Assembly: GCA_963682175.1 (NCBI GenBank)
Contig: OY821784.1
Coordinates: 28,439,621 to 28,503,620 of the forward strand
Length of the DNA: 64,000 bases
Reading direction: 5' to 3'
Origin: Triglochin maritima
Lineage: Eukaryota > Streptophyta > Magnoliopsida > Alismatales > Juncaginaceae
Shown here: positions 1 to 9,293 of the stretch, one piece after another
Layout: the number at the start of each line of letters is the position of its first letter
Position numbering within the stretch: the first letter of the stretch is position 1
Notes under the pieces: model-generated
Seen by the model: only the letters and a program-made list of their open reading frames with translations
Told to the model about the DNA's origin: nothing
Database searches by the model: none
Position numbers and translations under genes: made by a program

Positions 1-442
1 CACCAAATGTCAAGTTGCAAATCGAATACAAGTAGATATCGTTAGGGTGGTATGTGTGTGACATCTACACAAATGTAAGCATTTTGATATTATTTTATGT
101 TTGTGAATTTGTCATAAAAGTGACAACAATTTTACTAAATATCCTCAAATCAAAATAACTTCAATATCCTCCAATAAATTATAATATCTTGTATACTCTT
201 TGAAGTAATTAATCATTTATATTCTAATTAGATTGAATAATTTATTGATTGGGCACACATTTCATCTTTTTTCTGATGCCAAAATAGAAAATTAAAACTT
301 GTATAGACTATTTAAAATTAAGTTGGACTGATTTTTTTGGGGTAAACATTGGGTTGCAATGGTTGACTAAACTGCTTATAAATGGAAGAAGTTACGGTAA
401 AATAGATGGGTATAAGGTTATGTAAATTTCAAGGGTACCTAT
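1..442. other. AT-rich spacer, no gene seen
   Basis: No coding stretch or recognisable repeat is visible. The last five bases (438-442, CCTAT) are the left target-site duplication of the solo LTR that follows. Confidence 0.6.
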
Positions 443-1964
443 TGTAGGATCATTATGGGACGCTAAATCTAATAAATTTTAAGCTTGAATCCTTACATAA
501 ACAATCAAAGTTGTGCAGTGGAAACAATTTAAACAAAGTAGGGAAAAGCAATGCAAACCACAATGGACACGGATGTTTTTATAGAGGTTGGTCCCCCGCC
601 TACTTCCTCTCTTGCAAGCTCCGCTCACAACTTCACTATCCGCTCCACGTTCCGGGCCGAGAGACAACGCCTTTACAAAGAAATCTCCACGAACAACCTC
701 GCGAACTTGTTTTCCTCATCTCACAATCCGAAAGGGATGCTTCGGGCTTTCACTAAAAGCTCTACTTGTTTGACAGCAAGATTGAGTGGAACAACACTCT
801 CTAACTTGAGCACACCTTGAGTGAATTTGGATATGATCAAATGTGTGAAATTTAGGCTTAGAGTGTAGTGTAGGAGCTTTACGGATTGGGAGACTTCTCT
901 CTAATGTATGAGACAATTGTGTGTGAGAGAGTTGTCTAAACAAGGTGTTCAATCCTCTATTTATAAGCTCCTAAGGTATTATAGACGTTGTGACAAAAGT
1001 GGTAGGTGAATGTGTGAGAAACACAAAACAGAAAAGCACAGGTCACTGTTTGGGTTAAGTTCGTAAGACTAAAAATAAAAACACGAAACAAGTAAAACGG
1101 TCTACCGGATGACGTCTAGAAAGAATGTGAAGACACTTCCAGAAACAAACAGTCGACCAAACAAGGGGCGGTCGAACGAACAAGGCTATATAACTTAAGT
1201 GAACGGTCGAACTAAAATATGGGATGGTCGACCGTTCAGGGAGATTTGGTAGTCCAGAAATAATGTCCAGAAAAGTCGAGGGACAAAATGGTCAAACAAA
1301 AAGGTTGGGTCGGTCGATCGACAAAAACTTGCACTACGAGGTTGACAAAAGGCTTATGTTCGGTTGATCGAAACTAGGTCAATGGTTGACTGGTTGTCAC
1401 TTATATTCTTGGGGTAGGGATAAAAATGTGAATACGACCGTTGGTATAATCCGACAAGTCTAAGGGTCAAATGACATGTGTAGATGGTCAAACAAAATGT
1501 TCAAAATGGTCGACCGGTTTAACACTATTGGCTAACATATTAACCGATCCAATCGGTCAAGCAGAGAACTCGTTCGGTCGACCGATCTTGCTCAGACAGT
1601 TCAGGTTTAGGTTTAAGTGTTTTCCGGTCTAAGTTTTGGTGACCTATTGAAATCAAAATGATCTAAGATTTTGTGTGTGACTTCTATAAGGAACCTAGTG
1701 TATGTGTGAGTAGTTAGTTATTTAACTCTAGTATACTCAAGTATACAAAGTTCGTAAGACTCAAAATAAAAATATAAAATTACGTCTTCAATAGCTTGAT
1801 TACATGTCTTGACTTGAATTTCTTTCTTCCTTGGGTCTTGATCACCTGTAGATGTTAGCACAAAGCAATATATATTATGCAATATGTGTGCTACTCTACA
1901 TTGATTATTATTAAGATTAGGTTGATAAATCATCAAAACATGGATTAAGGCCTAAAAGCCAACA
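443..1964 (-). repeat. Solo LTR (TGTTGG...CCTACA family), minus orientation
   Basis: The plus strand begins TGTAGG and ends CCAACA, so on the minus strand it runs TGTTGG...CCTACA with TG/CA ends. An exact 5-bp duplication, CCTAT, lies at 438-442 and 1965-1969, showing a complete insertion. There is no primer-binding site or coding region, so it is a solo LTR. A minus-strand TATAAATAG near 955-963 supports the orientation. It is related end to end to the copy at 41856-45619, and its terminal part resembles the copy at 51429-52416. It contains several GGTCGACCG palindromes (about 1226, 1508 and 1575). Superfamily (Copia or Gypsy) cannot be decided from the LTR alone. Confidence 0.85.
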
Positions 1965-2316
1965 CCTATATATTTATCATATTTTATATATCTTAACGGC
2001 ATTCATGAAAATTTCCGAAAACTCTATAGGATTTGTAAAAAGTGGGCAAAACCCTGTTGTGTATACATGAAAAATGTTCCATAAAAACCCTACAACCTTG
2101 AAAGTTTATCAAAAAAAAAACCTTCACCCTTTTGTTAAAAATTAATACTTTAGAAGATTCTCCAAGGTTTGTAACGTGAGTACATGCACATGGAGTTGGA
2201 AAGCAATCGACAAGTGGGCGTGGTTGGAATTAAAACCAAGAATTCACACTATCTTCAACCAGAAAGACACATACTACGATCAAGCCAAACACACCTTCAT
2301 CTCCACCCTTCTAATT
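1965..2316. other. Spacer, no gene seen
   Basis: AT-rich sequence with short A-runs. No coding stretch or repeat was recognised beyond the right target duplication at its left edge. Confidence 0.5.
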
Positions 2317-3535
2317 AGTGTACCCGACCCGTACGGGTATGGTTAAAAAATTCCGTACCCGTTTAAAATATTGTACCCGTACTCATATACCTGTTGGATA
2401 AACTGATCAGGTACGAGTATGTGTATTTCTTGTACCCGTATACCCGTTAACAATATTATATATATATATATTAAAGACTTGATAAACAAATATGCAAAAG
2501 AGAAATCAAAATCTCAAAATCTAACCTTAACCCTCCGTCTCCCAAACCAAGTCTCCTCCTCTCCTGAGTCCGGCCGCCTCTTCCACAGGCCTCGCCTCCT
2601 CACCGTCGCATCTTGCACTGGCGACATCGGAGAGAACATCAGAATACTCCACCGCCGCCTCCTCGCCTCCCTGGCTGGTGAGCTCCAACATGGGTTACCA
2701 TCTTTTCTTTTTTGTTTTGATTTGGACTTTGGGAAAGTTGATGCCTTTGGTTGCCTGGTTTGATTGGTTTGCTGCTTGCTTAGTTTGCTGGTTTGGGAAA
2801 GTTGGGAGTTTTTAATAGATTTTTTTGGGTTTTGATTGGAGAATACATAACTGTCTCCTCTTGTTGGTTGGTTGTACAGAACAGATGGTATATGTATATA
2901 TTTTGTATACATCATCAGGACCTTGTTTATGCATAGACTTGTTGGTTGTGCATAAATCTTAGTTTCTTGGTTTGCTATAATTTTCTCTATTATGTTTATT
3001 ACTGATGAAAAACATTTGCTTTTGCAGGCTCTAGTCAAACTAACCTTAGCTCGTAATCGGGTTATCAAAACAATGTCTGTGAAAAACAAAGAGCAAGTGA
3101 ACCTTGTTTATGCATAGACTAGTACATATTACAGGTTGATGTTTGGGTTCTTCTATTGTGATAAGAATTGGTGTATGGAAGTTCTTATTTTTCAGAGATT
3201 TACTTTGATGCTTAGTTGAGTCACTGTCATTTGAGATATTAATTGTGTGAAAAAATGCATGATTAGCTTGTGTACATTTTCATTGATAATTGTTAATGTT
3301 GAAAGGAATGGCTTCTCTGCCATCGTGTTGTAAAGATCAAAACTTTCATGTTTTCTTGTTGGAAAATTGAATTATTCTCTAGTCGTATAGCTCGGTATAC
3401 CATAGTCTAGCTAGTGATGCGTTACTTTAGGGTCATCTCCAATCAGAAATTCTCAAAATTATGTAGGTTACCCGTTTACCCGCCCCGTACCCGCTAACCA
3501 AGCGGGAACGGGTAAGGGTGTGCCCGACCAGTTTA
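2317..3535. mobile_element. hAT-like non-autonomous element with ACCCGTACCC subterminal motifs
   Basis: Clusters of ACCCG/GTACCCG motifs occur at 2320-2450 and, inverted, at 3468-3535. Such arrays are typical of subterminal regions of plant hAT elements. Exact ends and an 8-bp target duplication were not established. The interior (2500-3120) does not look like transposon sequence and has the exon/intron appearance described separately. Confidence 0.4.
2500..3090 (+). pseudogene. Captured gene-fragment-like exon/intron segment
   Basis: A C-rich stretch at 2520-2677 looks like a plant 5' leader or first exon. It ends at a good donor (GTGAGC at 2678). After about 350 bp of T-rich, intron-like DNA there is an acceptor (TTTTGCAG, ending 3027), then exon-like sequence with a short reading frame near 3073 that stops soon after. 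The words ACCTTGTTTATGCATAGACT occur at both 2921 and 3101. I do not recognise the parent gene. Its position between the inverted ACCCGTACCC arrays suggests capture by a transposon, which is inference. Confidence 0.35.
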
Positions 3536-3539
3536 CATG

Positions 3540-3715
3540 TCTGCTTCCAATTCTAGCAAAAGTTGTGGAGTCCAAAGAAGTGTGATTCTATGTCATTGCT
3601 AAAATGAGTCGTCTTTATTAAGGTTCTGCCTACACATGCTTGCAATGGAATAAACCCTAACCAGCTTGAGATTCCATTTTTAACAGCAACAATGAAACTT
3701 GCCCTTGATGGTTAG
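3540..3715 (+). pseudogene. C-terminal coding remnant, tandem-unit copy A
   Basis: The frame 3638-3715 reads GINPN, then a hydrophobic stretch, TMKL and a stop (TAG 3713-3715). It matches a second copy ending at 11766, with the same flanking words after the stop (GGTTAGCTGTCCACACCA). Conserved sense and stop suggest the tail of a real gene. I do not recognise the family. The 5' part of this copy is not recognisable. It belongs to a tandem unit of about 1.2 kb described in the findings. Confidence 0.4.
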
Positions 3716-4015
3716 CTGTCCACACCAAAAAAATATTTGTTTTCGACACCTACCCGACCCTTTCTCCCTATGTTAGTATGTACCTATTTCTTATGACATG
3801 TTCTTAACAAGGATGTTTATGTCCAACAACGTTGATGTTACATGCATATAGGGCTTAGCATAAGAAAAACATACATGAATCAATGTAAACTTGGAATAGA
3901 GCATCAAATAATAAAATTAACCTTCATTTTATAGTCAATAATAACTACAATTCACTATATATAATCTCAAATTTTATAATACAACAAACAAATTAAGTAG
4001 TCAAACCCAACTAGG
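3716..4015. other. Tandem-unit spacer, copy A
   Basis: AT-rich spacer following the conserved gene tail. It resembles 11770-12240 in patches, for example around the words CCTTCATT...TTTATAGTC and CAGTCAAACCC-like sequence. No gene is seen. Confidence 0.5.
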
Positions 4016-4023
4016 GATTAACC

Positions 4024-4264
4024 TAGGGGTGAGCAACCGGTCCGAACCGGACCGGACCGGACCCAGACCGGTTGGGTCCGGTCCAGAACCGGTTTTTTAA
4101 CCTTAAATTTTAAATAAATAAATAAATAAAACCCGAACCAGTTTGGACAGGAACTAGATCGGCTCGGATACCGGACCGGTTGGGTCCGGATCGGATCGGA
4201 ACCCGAAGCGACCGATCCGGTCCGATCCAAAAACCCAGACCGGACCGATCCTTTCTCACCCCTA
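4024..4264. mobile_element. hAT-type MITE (CCGGACCGG-rich)
   Basis: Terminal inverted repeats TAGGGGTGAGCA (left) and the complement of TCTCACCCCTA (right). The flanks are GATTAACC (4016-4023) and GGTTAACC (4265-4272), an 8-bp duplication with one mismatch, the size expected of hAT transposition. The interior holds many inverted copies of CCGGACCGG and GGTCCGG. No coding capacity. It is a relative of 44831-45083. Confidence 0.75.
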
Positions 4265-4564
4265 GGTTAACCTATCACATGTGTTTTTTGGCTCAAAATG
4301 TCATTTTTTTCAATTTCCACATATAGCTAAGCTTCCATCGTAAGTTTCTTTCTAATAATGGTATTCTTGTGAAGACTACATCTTTATCCTTGCTAAGAGA
4401 ATTGACATAAAACTTTTCATTTTCACATAGCCCACAAACCTACATAAAGTAGATGTCAATATTTTAGGGAACTACTAAACGTCGCCCTAAAACTACTTAA
4501 ATCGCCCCTTGAAATTACTAAATTGCCCTTAACAATATATTTAATACTCATATCGTCTCGTGTC

Positions 4565-4571
4565 TATAAAT
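4565..4571 (+). promoter_or_regulatory. Candidate TATA box of the MULE transposase
   Basis: TATAAAT lies just inside the left inverted repeat, 52 bp upstream of the predicted ATG at 4623. The placement suits a core promoter supplied by the element end. Inference from position only. Confidence 0.5.
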
Positions 4572-4622
4572 TAGGCCTATGGTCTTGTATATTCATAATT
4601 TATCAGTAAAAACACCACAAAA

Positions 4623-6794
4623 ATGTCTGGCGAGGGTGATGCATCCGGTGAGGTAAGCCTGGCGTGGGGCAAATTTTGGGTCGGGCGTCTGCATTAGACG
4701 CCTCCCCCAAGGTAAGGGCGTCTGCGTAGGACGTCCTCCCCTTGGCCGAGGCGTCTAACGCAGACGCCTACGCAATGGGAGAGGCGTCTTATTTAGACGT
4801 CCTCCCCTTGTGTAAGGCGTCTGTCGTAGACGCCCTTCCCTAGGGTCAGGCGTCCTACTCAGACGCCTCACCCATGGGAAAGGCGTTTAACTCAGACGCC
4901 CCCCCCATGGGGTAGGCGTTTAATACAGACGCCTGGATTTTTTTTTTATTTTTTTAATTTCGAAATTTTTTTGTAGGTTCCGTTGGAAGATTTCGGTGGT
5001 GATGGAGTGGATTACAGTGAGTTATTTCAAACTACACAAAGCTTTGAAACAATCGATGAAGCATATAAATGGGCCAAACAAGTAGCTATCGGAGCTGGGT
5101 TTTTCTTGGTCGTGTCGTCGTACAAAACAAGATCAGATAGTCGGATGGATTGTTATTTGAGATGCGACCGGCGAAATCAAATGGAGTCTCGGGATATGGA
5201 TACTGCACTTCGAAGAAACACCAAAAGAAAGGGTTGCGGTTGCCGTTTCTTAATAAAAGTGGTGGAGCGACGAGATCGTGATGGATGGATTGTGGTTTTT
5301 AATAGTGCTCACGGACATCACAACCACAGACTGGCAGTTTATCCAGAGGGTCATCGTCAAATTAGTGGTCTAAGTTCTGGGGCGAAGAAGATTGTTCGTG
5401 ATATGACTGAGACGCAAGCAAAACCATGGAACATCTTGAAGGCAGTAAAAGAAAAATTCCCGGAGGACAATCCAAATCAAAGGCATATTTATAATTTCAG
5501 AGATTACATGAGGAGGACAAAATCTGAAGACCGGAATCCCGTCCAGCAGTTTCTCTATCAAGCAGTGCAGTGTGAGTACTTACATTGGATTATGGCGGAT
5601 CCAGAAACTGATGTCGTCACTCACGCTTTTTTGGCACATCCGACTTCAGTCCAGTTGTTGCGGACATATCCTTTCGTTATCTGCATGGATTTGACTTACA
5701 AGACGAACAAGTATAAGATGTCTTTGTTCGAAATGATTGGGGTCACACCAACAAACATGAATTTCCTTATTGGATATGCGATTTTGATGGATGAAACTTA
5801 CTCCAGTTATCTGTGGGTGATGGAGAAGTTGCGAGATCTGTTATTGGGGACTGTCAGCCCGACTACAATAATAACAGACCGGGAGTTAGGCCTTATGCGA
5901 CCAGTGAGAGAGGTATTTCCTGACTCTGCTCATTTACTCTGCACATGGCACATCAACAAAGACGTATTGAACTACGCATACCACGTATTCGGCAAAAATA
6001 AGCAGATGGCAGAGACTTTAAGGCGTGGAAGATGGAGGAAAATCATGCTTTCTACTTCAGAAGCTGAGTATGATAGAGTTGTGTATGCTCTGAAAGATTT
6101 GTATAGATCGTGGCCGGCTATCACGGAGTATCTGGACACCACGTGGTTGGTGCATAAAGAAAAGTTTGTGCTGAATTGGACGAACAAAGTCCTTCATTTT
6201 GGGAACACCACGAATTGTAGGGTCGAAAGTGCTCATTCGGCTCTAAAAGAGTGGATTTCTACATCGACTGCAGCTCTGGACACTCTTTTCGAGCGTGTCA
6301 ACGCAGCTATTGAAATGCAGCTGACGAATATTCGAAACGCTCTTGAAGACTCGAGACGGCGAAATTTGACTAATTTCGGACATGCTCTATATCGTCACAT
6401 AAATGGTCGAGTTTCGCATCACTGCTTGCAATTGCTGAGTCAGGAGGTGAAAAGAATGCAACAGTTAGATGATGAAGTTGAATATCGTTGTGAGTGCGCT
6501 TTTCTAACTTCTCATGGGATACCTTGCGCATGTACCATCCGCGGATGTCTTGAATCAGACAACGGAATTTACTTAGAGCAGATTCATTCGTTCTGGAGGA
6601 CACTTGTCATTGTGTCCCATGGGGGGAGTGGCTTCCTCGGACGCCCGCCCCATGCGGGGGGCGTCTCCCTCGGACGTCGACCACTTTTTTTTTTTTTGAA
6701 AAAAAATAAATAAAGTAAGGTTACCGTATACGGGTACACCGGGGGAACTGCTGGTTGCTTGCCTGACCTCCGAGACATTCCTAATCTTCTGTAG
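4623..6794 (+). CDS. MULE transposase (FAR1-like N-terminus, MULE DDE domain, SWIM), three predicted exons
   Basis: Transposase expected to bind the element's inverted repeats and cut and paste it. Predicted exons: 4623-4652 (ATG TCT GGC...GAG, then GTAAGC), 4977-6611 (after TTTTTTGTAG) and 6720-6794, all joining in phase 0, about 579 residues. Exon 2 is uninterrupted. Residues about 25-130 resemble the FAR1/WRKY-GCM1 DNA-binding region (C...C...H-x-H as GHHNHR). The MULE domain follows: Asp about 248 (CMDLTYKT), Asp about 311 (TDRELG) and Glu about 427 (RVESAH) are the expected catalytic acids. A SWIM-like finger (CEC...PCAC, about 515-529) ends in Cys where His is usual. The third exon rests on a similar tail in the 33.6-kb relative. 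Without splicing, exon 2 reads on to a stop at 6711-6713 with a low-complexity tail. No stop or frameshift was seen. Confidence 0.8.
4653..4976 (+). repeat. GGCGTCT/AGACGCC repeat array inside intron 1 of the MULE
   Basis: About eight irregular copies of a 30-35-bp unit holding GGCGTCT and its complement AGACGCC, separated by CCCC(T/A)TGG-like linkers (about 4668-4935), followed by a T-rich tract and the acceptor. The GC content is far above the surroundings. The block lies wholly within the predicted 324-bp intron between exons 1 and 2. Confidence 0.75.
6612..6719 (+). repeat. GGACGCC/GGCGTC repeats in predicted intron 2 of the MULE
   Basis: GC-rich words CTCGGACGCCC and GGCGTCTCCCTCGGACGTC (6637-6680), then a T-run and A-rich acceptor region. 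They resemble the intron-1 array. If not spliced, this adds a low-complexity tail to the transposase; splicing is favoured because the following 24 codons resemble a tail in the relative at 33574-33656. Confidence 0.55.
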
Positions 6795-6933
6795 TAGGTA
6801 TAGGAAGAGAAAGTTTTGAAAAAAGAGTGAAATTGTGAGATATATAAGCAAAAAATGGATGAAGGGCAATTTGGTAATTTCAATGGGCGATTTAAGTAAT
6901 TTTGGGGCGATGTTCAGCAATTCAGATATTTTA

Positions 6934-7186
6934 TTCAACAATCCTCGTACCTCAGTCTAGTGGGTTACCCATGATGTCTAGTTTCACAACAATTCCATAG
7001 TTAACTACCACACCGTTAAAATGCTTAATTTGAAACTAATGTGATTGGTAGACACATGTTCTAACAAAGCTAGTCTCACTGATTTTTCTTTATTATGCCT
7101 GGAACTATAACGTAGGCGACGTAAACATCATACACCTTTATCAAACTTGAATTTCCACTTAATAGCCACTAATGACTCATCCTGTA
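6934..7186. other. Tandem-unit spacer between MULE and Gypsy element
   Basis: Host-like spacer with no gene seen. It ends at GTAAC (7187-7191), the left target duplication of the Gypsy element. Confidence 0.5.
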
Positions 7187-7191
7187 GTAAC

Positions 7192-7430
7192 TGTAACATC
7201 CTCAAACAGCGGAAGAATTTAAAATTTGATAACATACAATCAAACATAGGATATTACTCAAATACAAGGAAATAGGTGCAACAACATATAATATATATAT
7301 ATATATATATCCGAGTATTTCAAAAGTGTGATTACATCCAAAAAGACTATACAACAAATACAAGTAATCACTCCGACCTCAAAATGAGAGAAAGTTGGAT
7401 CTAGTAGCAGCGCTCCTCTCTTCGGTCACC
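7192..7430 (-). repeat. Truncated 3' LTR of the chromovirus
   Basis: Near-identical to 9294-9535, including the (TA)n run (7291-7310), and ends in the C-run where the deletion starts. Only about 240 of 2056 bp remain. Confidence 0.85.
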
Positions 7431-7447
7431 CCCCCCCCCCTCCCCCC

Positions 7448-9174
7448 AAGGCGAGACACTACGTCGGATAGACCCAGTATCCATCAAATCCTGCAACTGC
7501 TTCTTCAGCTCTGCCAACTGAGCAAGTACCATTCAGTACGACGACTTCTACTGCGGTGTAGTCCCAGCTACCAAATCAATACCGAACTCAATCTCTTTGT
7601 GAGACGGCAACCAGGAGACATCATCGGAAAATACCTCTGGAAAATCTTGTATCTCAATGTCATCCAATCTCCTCACCTCTGGATCTGGAACTACTAGTGT
7701 GGCCACGAAAGCTCTGCAACCCTGCTGCAACAACTTATGTGCCCTCACTGATGATACGACTACTCTGCCTTCTCTGTCCTTCGTCCCCTTGATCAGCACA
7801 TCAGGTAGACCATTCCTCGGGATCAGAATCTTCTTCTCTCGTCACAAGACTCGCACATCGTACTGGGATAGCCAATCCATCCCCAGTATGACGTCGAAGT
7901 CCTCCATCGGCAACAAGTTCAGGTCAGCCGAAAACTCCTGATCTTCGGAAACAATCGTGGTGTCGGGGAGGAAGCTCCCCACAATGCCCACCAGACCCAA
8001 GGGTGTGCTGACTTCCAACGTGACAGTCAACTTCGTAGGGATACGGCCCAACACACTCGCAAATCTCTCCGAAATGAACGAATGTGTAGCCCCACAATCA
8101 AACAACACTCTAGCACTCAACCCAGCAACAAAGAGGGTACCTTCCACCACCATGCTGGCGTCTCTCTTCTCATCCGCCTGGATGGTAAAGACCCGTCCAG
8201 TCCTCTGACCCTGTTGTGACGGCGCTAAAGGGCGGCGACCTCCGCCTCTGCCTCCTGCTGGCGGCCCCGGATGTCTGTTGGACCCACTCGGACAATCTCG
8301 AACGAAATGGTTTGGCTTGCCACACCCTTGACAAACCCCAGAACGGCCCCAACACTCTCCGGAGTGAACTCGACCACAACCTCTGCACACCTCAGGCTGG
8401 CGTGATCAACCTCCTCCAATTCGGGGCCTCTTGCCCGGATTCCCTGCTAGCGGAGCACTTGGACGTCCACTGACCTTCCCCTGTGCTCTCCTGGTCTCAG
8501 CATAATTCTGTTGGTAATCTTGATCGATGATCGTGGCAAATCTCACGGCATCGGCCAGAGTCTGTGGCATAATGTACGTCACCTGAGTACGGAGGTGCTT
8601 CCTGAGCCCTCGTACGAACTTCCTCGCCTTCTGCATAGGCGTCACACAAATTCCAGACAGTAACGCTCCAGCGTGTTGAACCTCCTGGTATACTCTGCCA
8701 GGGTCATCTCTCCCTGCTCGAGGGTCATGAACTCCTCCCTCCTCCCATCTCTGACATGCTCTAGGAAATAATGCTCATTGAACTCCCGCAAGAAGTCCTC
8801 TCAGCTGATGTCACTCCTGCCCTCAAACACCACCACAGATGTGGTCCTCCACCAGTTGGACGCGTCTCCGCCCAACACATAGGCTGCCATGCCCGCCTTC
8901 CTCTTGGGAGGGCACTCGATCGCCAGAAAAATCTCCTAGATCTTCACGACCCAGTCTTGTACAATCGAAGGTAGGCGGGTGCTATCTCATAAAGTGGTCG
9001 AGCATCGCTTGTGCTGTTGTTGGCTCTCCTCTGCCTGACTGGCAATCCAACATCGCACCCAGTCACTCCACAGTGTCATAGAGCATCCGTCGCTCTTCCT
9101 CCCAGTCTGTACCCCTAGTATCATCGCTGGTGCTACGGTCCCGTGGAGGATGTCTAACGCGTCTCGGAGGCATC
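7448..9174 (-). pseudogene. Chromovirus gag-protease-RT start, degraded
   Basis: Reading right to left: a likely gag start (MPPRR, ATG near 9174), then capsid sequence with stops and frameshifts. A clearer gag part follows (8406-8645), then a CCHC knuckle (CQGCGKPNHFVRDC) and an aspartic protease (LFDCGATHSFIS; the usual active site is D-T/S-G) within 7842-8390. Next is the linker to reverse transcriptase (QGCRAF...FPEVFSDD, EIEFGIDLV; 7548-7799) and the first RT residues (QLQDLMDTGSIRRS) to about 7448. Several frames must be joined and stop codons occur in gag. Catalytic RT, RNase H and integrase are absent, so it cannot function alone. Confidence 0.8.
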
Positions 9175-9276
9175 TATACACAAACAAGACAACACACATC
9201 AAAACCATGAATGCATGAACTAATGCAGACTCAAAATTCTAAGGGTGGTTTCTTTGGATAAGGACACCGGAACCGA

Positions 9277-9290
9277 CCGCTCTGATCCCA
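9277..9290 (-). promoter_or_regulatory. Primer-binding site, initiator Met tRNA
   Basis: On the minus strand, just inside the 5' LTR, the sequence TGGGATCAGAGCGG is one base from the usual TGGTATCAGAGC priming site. It fixes the orientation of the element. Confidence 0.8.
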
Positions 9291-9293
9291 AGT

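Larger units (their letters stand above)
4467..6924 (+). mobile_element. MULE (Mutator-like) DNA transposon, apparently complete
   Basis: Inverted repeats of about 60 bp flank it: the left end (ACTACTTAAATCGCCCC near 4491) matches the complement of the right end (GGGCGATTTAAGTAATTTTG near 6884). The flanks are AATATTTTA (4458-4466) and GATATTTTA (6925-6933), a 9-bp duplication with one mismatch; 9 bp is the Mutator size. Between them lies one open transposase gene with a TATA box and two repeat-rich introns. It is inserted in the tandem-unit spacer. A deleted relative is at 33455-34323. This is the element here most likely to have been active recently. Confidence 0.85.

Noticed and set aside
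4670..4940. GGCGTCT array considered as a CRISPR-like or satellite array
   Set aside because: Units are irregular, self-complementary and without unique spacers, lie in a eukaryotic intron, and recur in the related MULE.
8216..8473. Plus-strand open frames over 7395-9080
   Set aside because: They lie opposite recognisable gag-protease-RT frames on the minus strand and have no domain; chance frames in GC-rich retroelement DNA.
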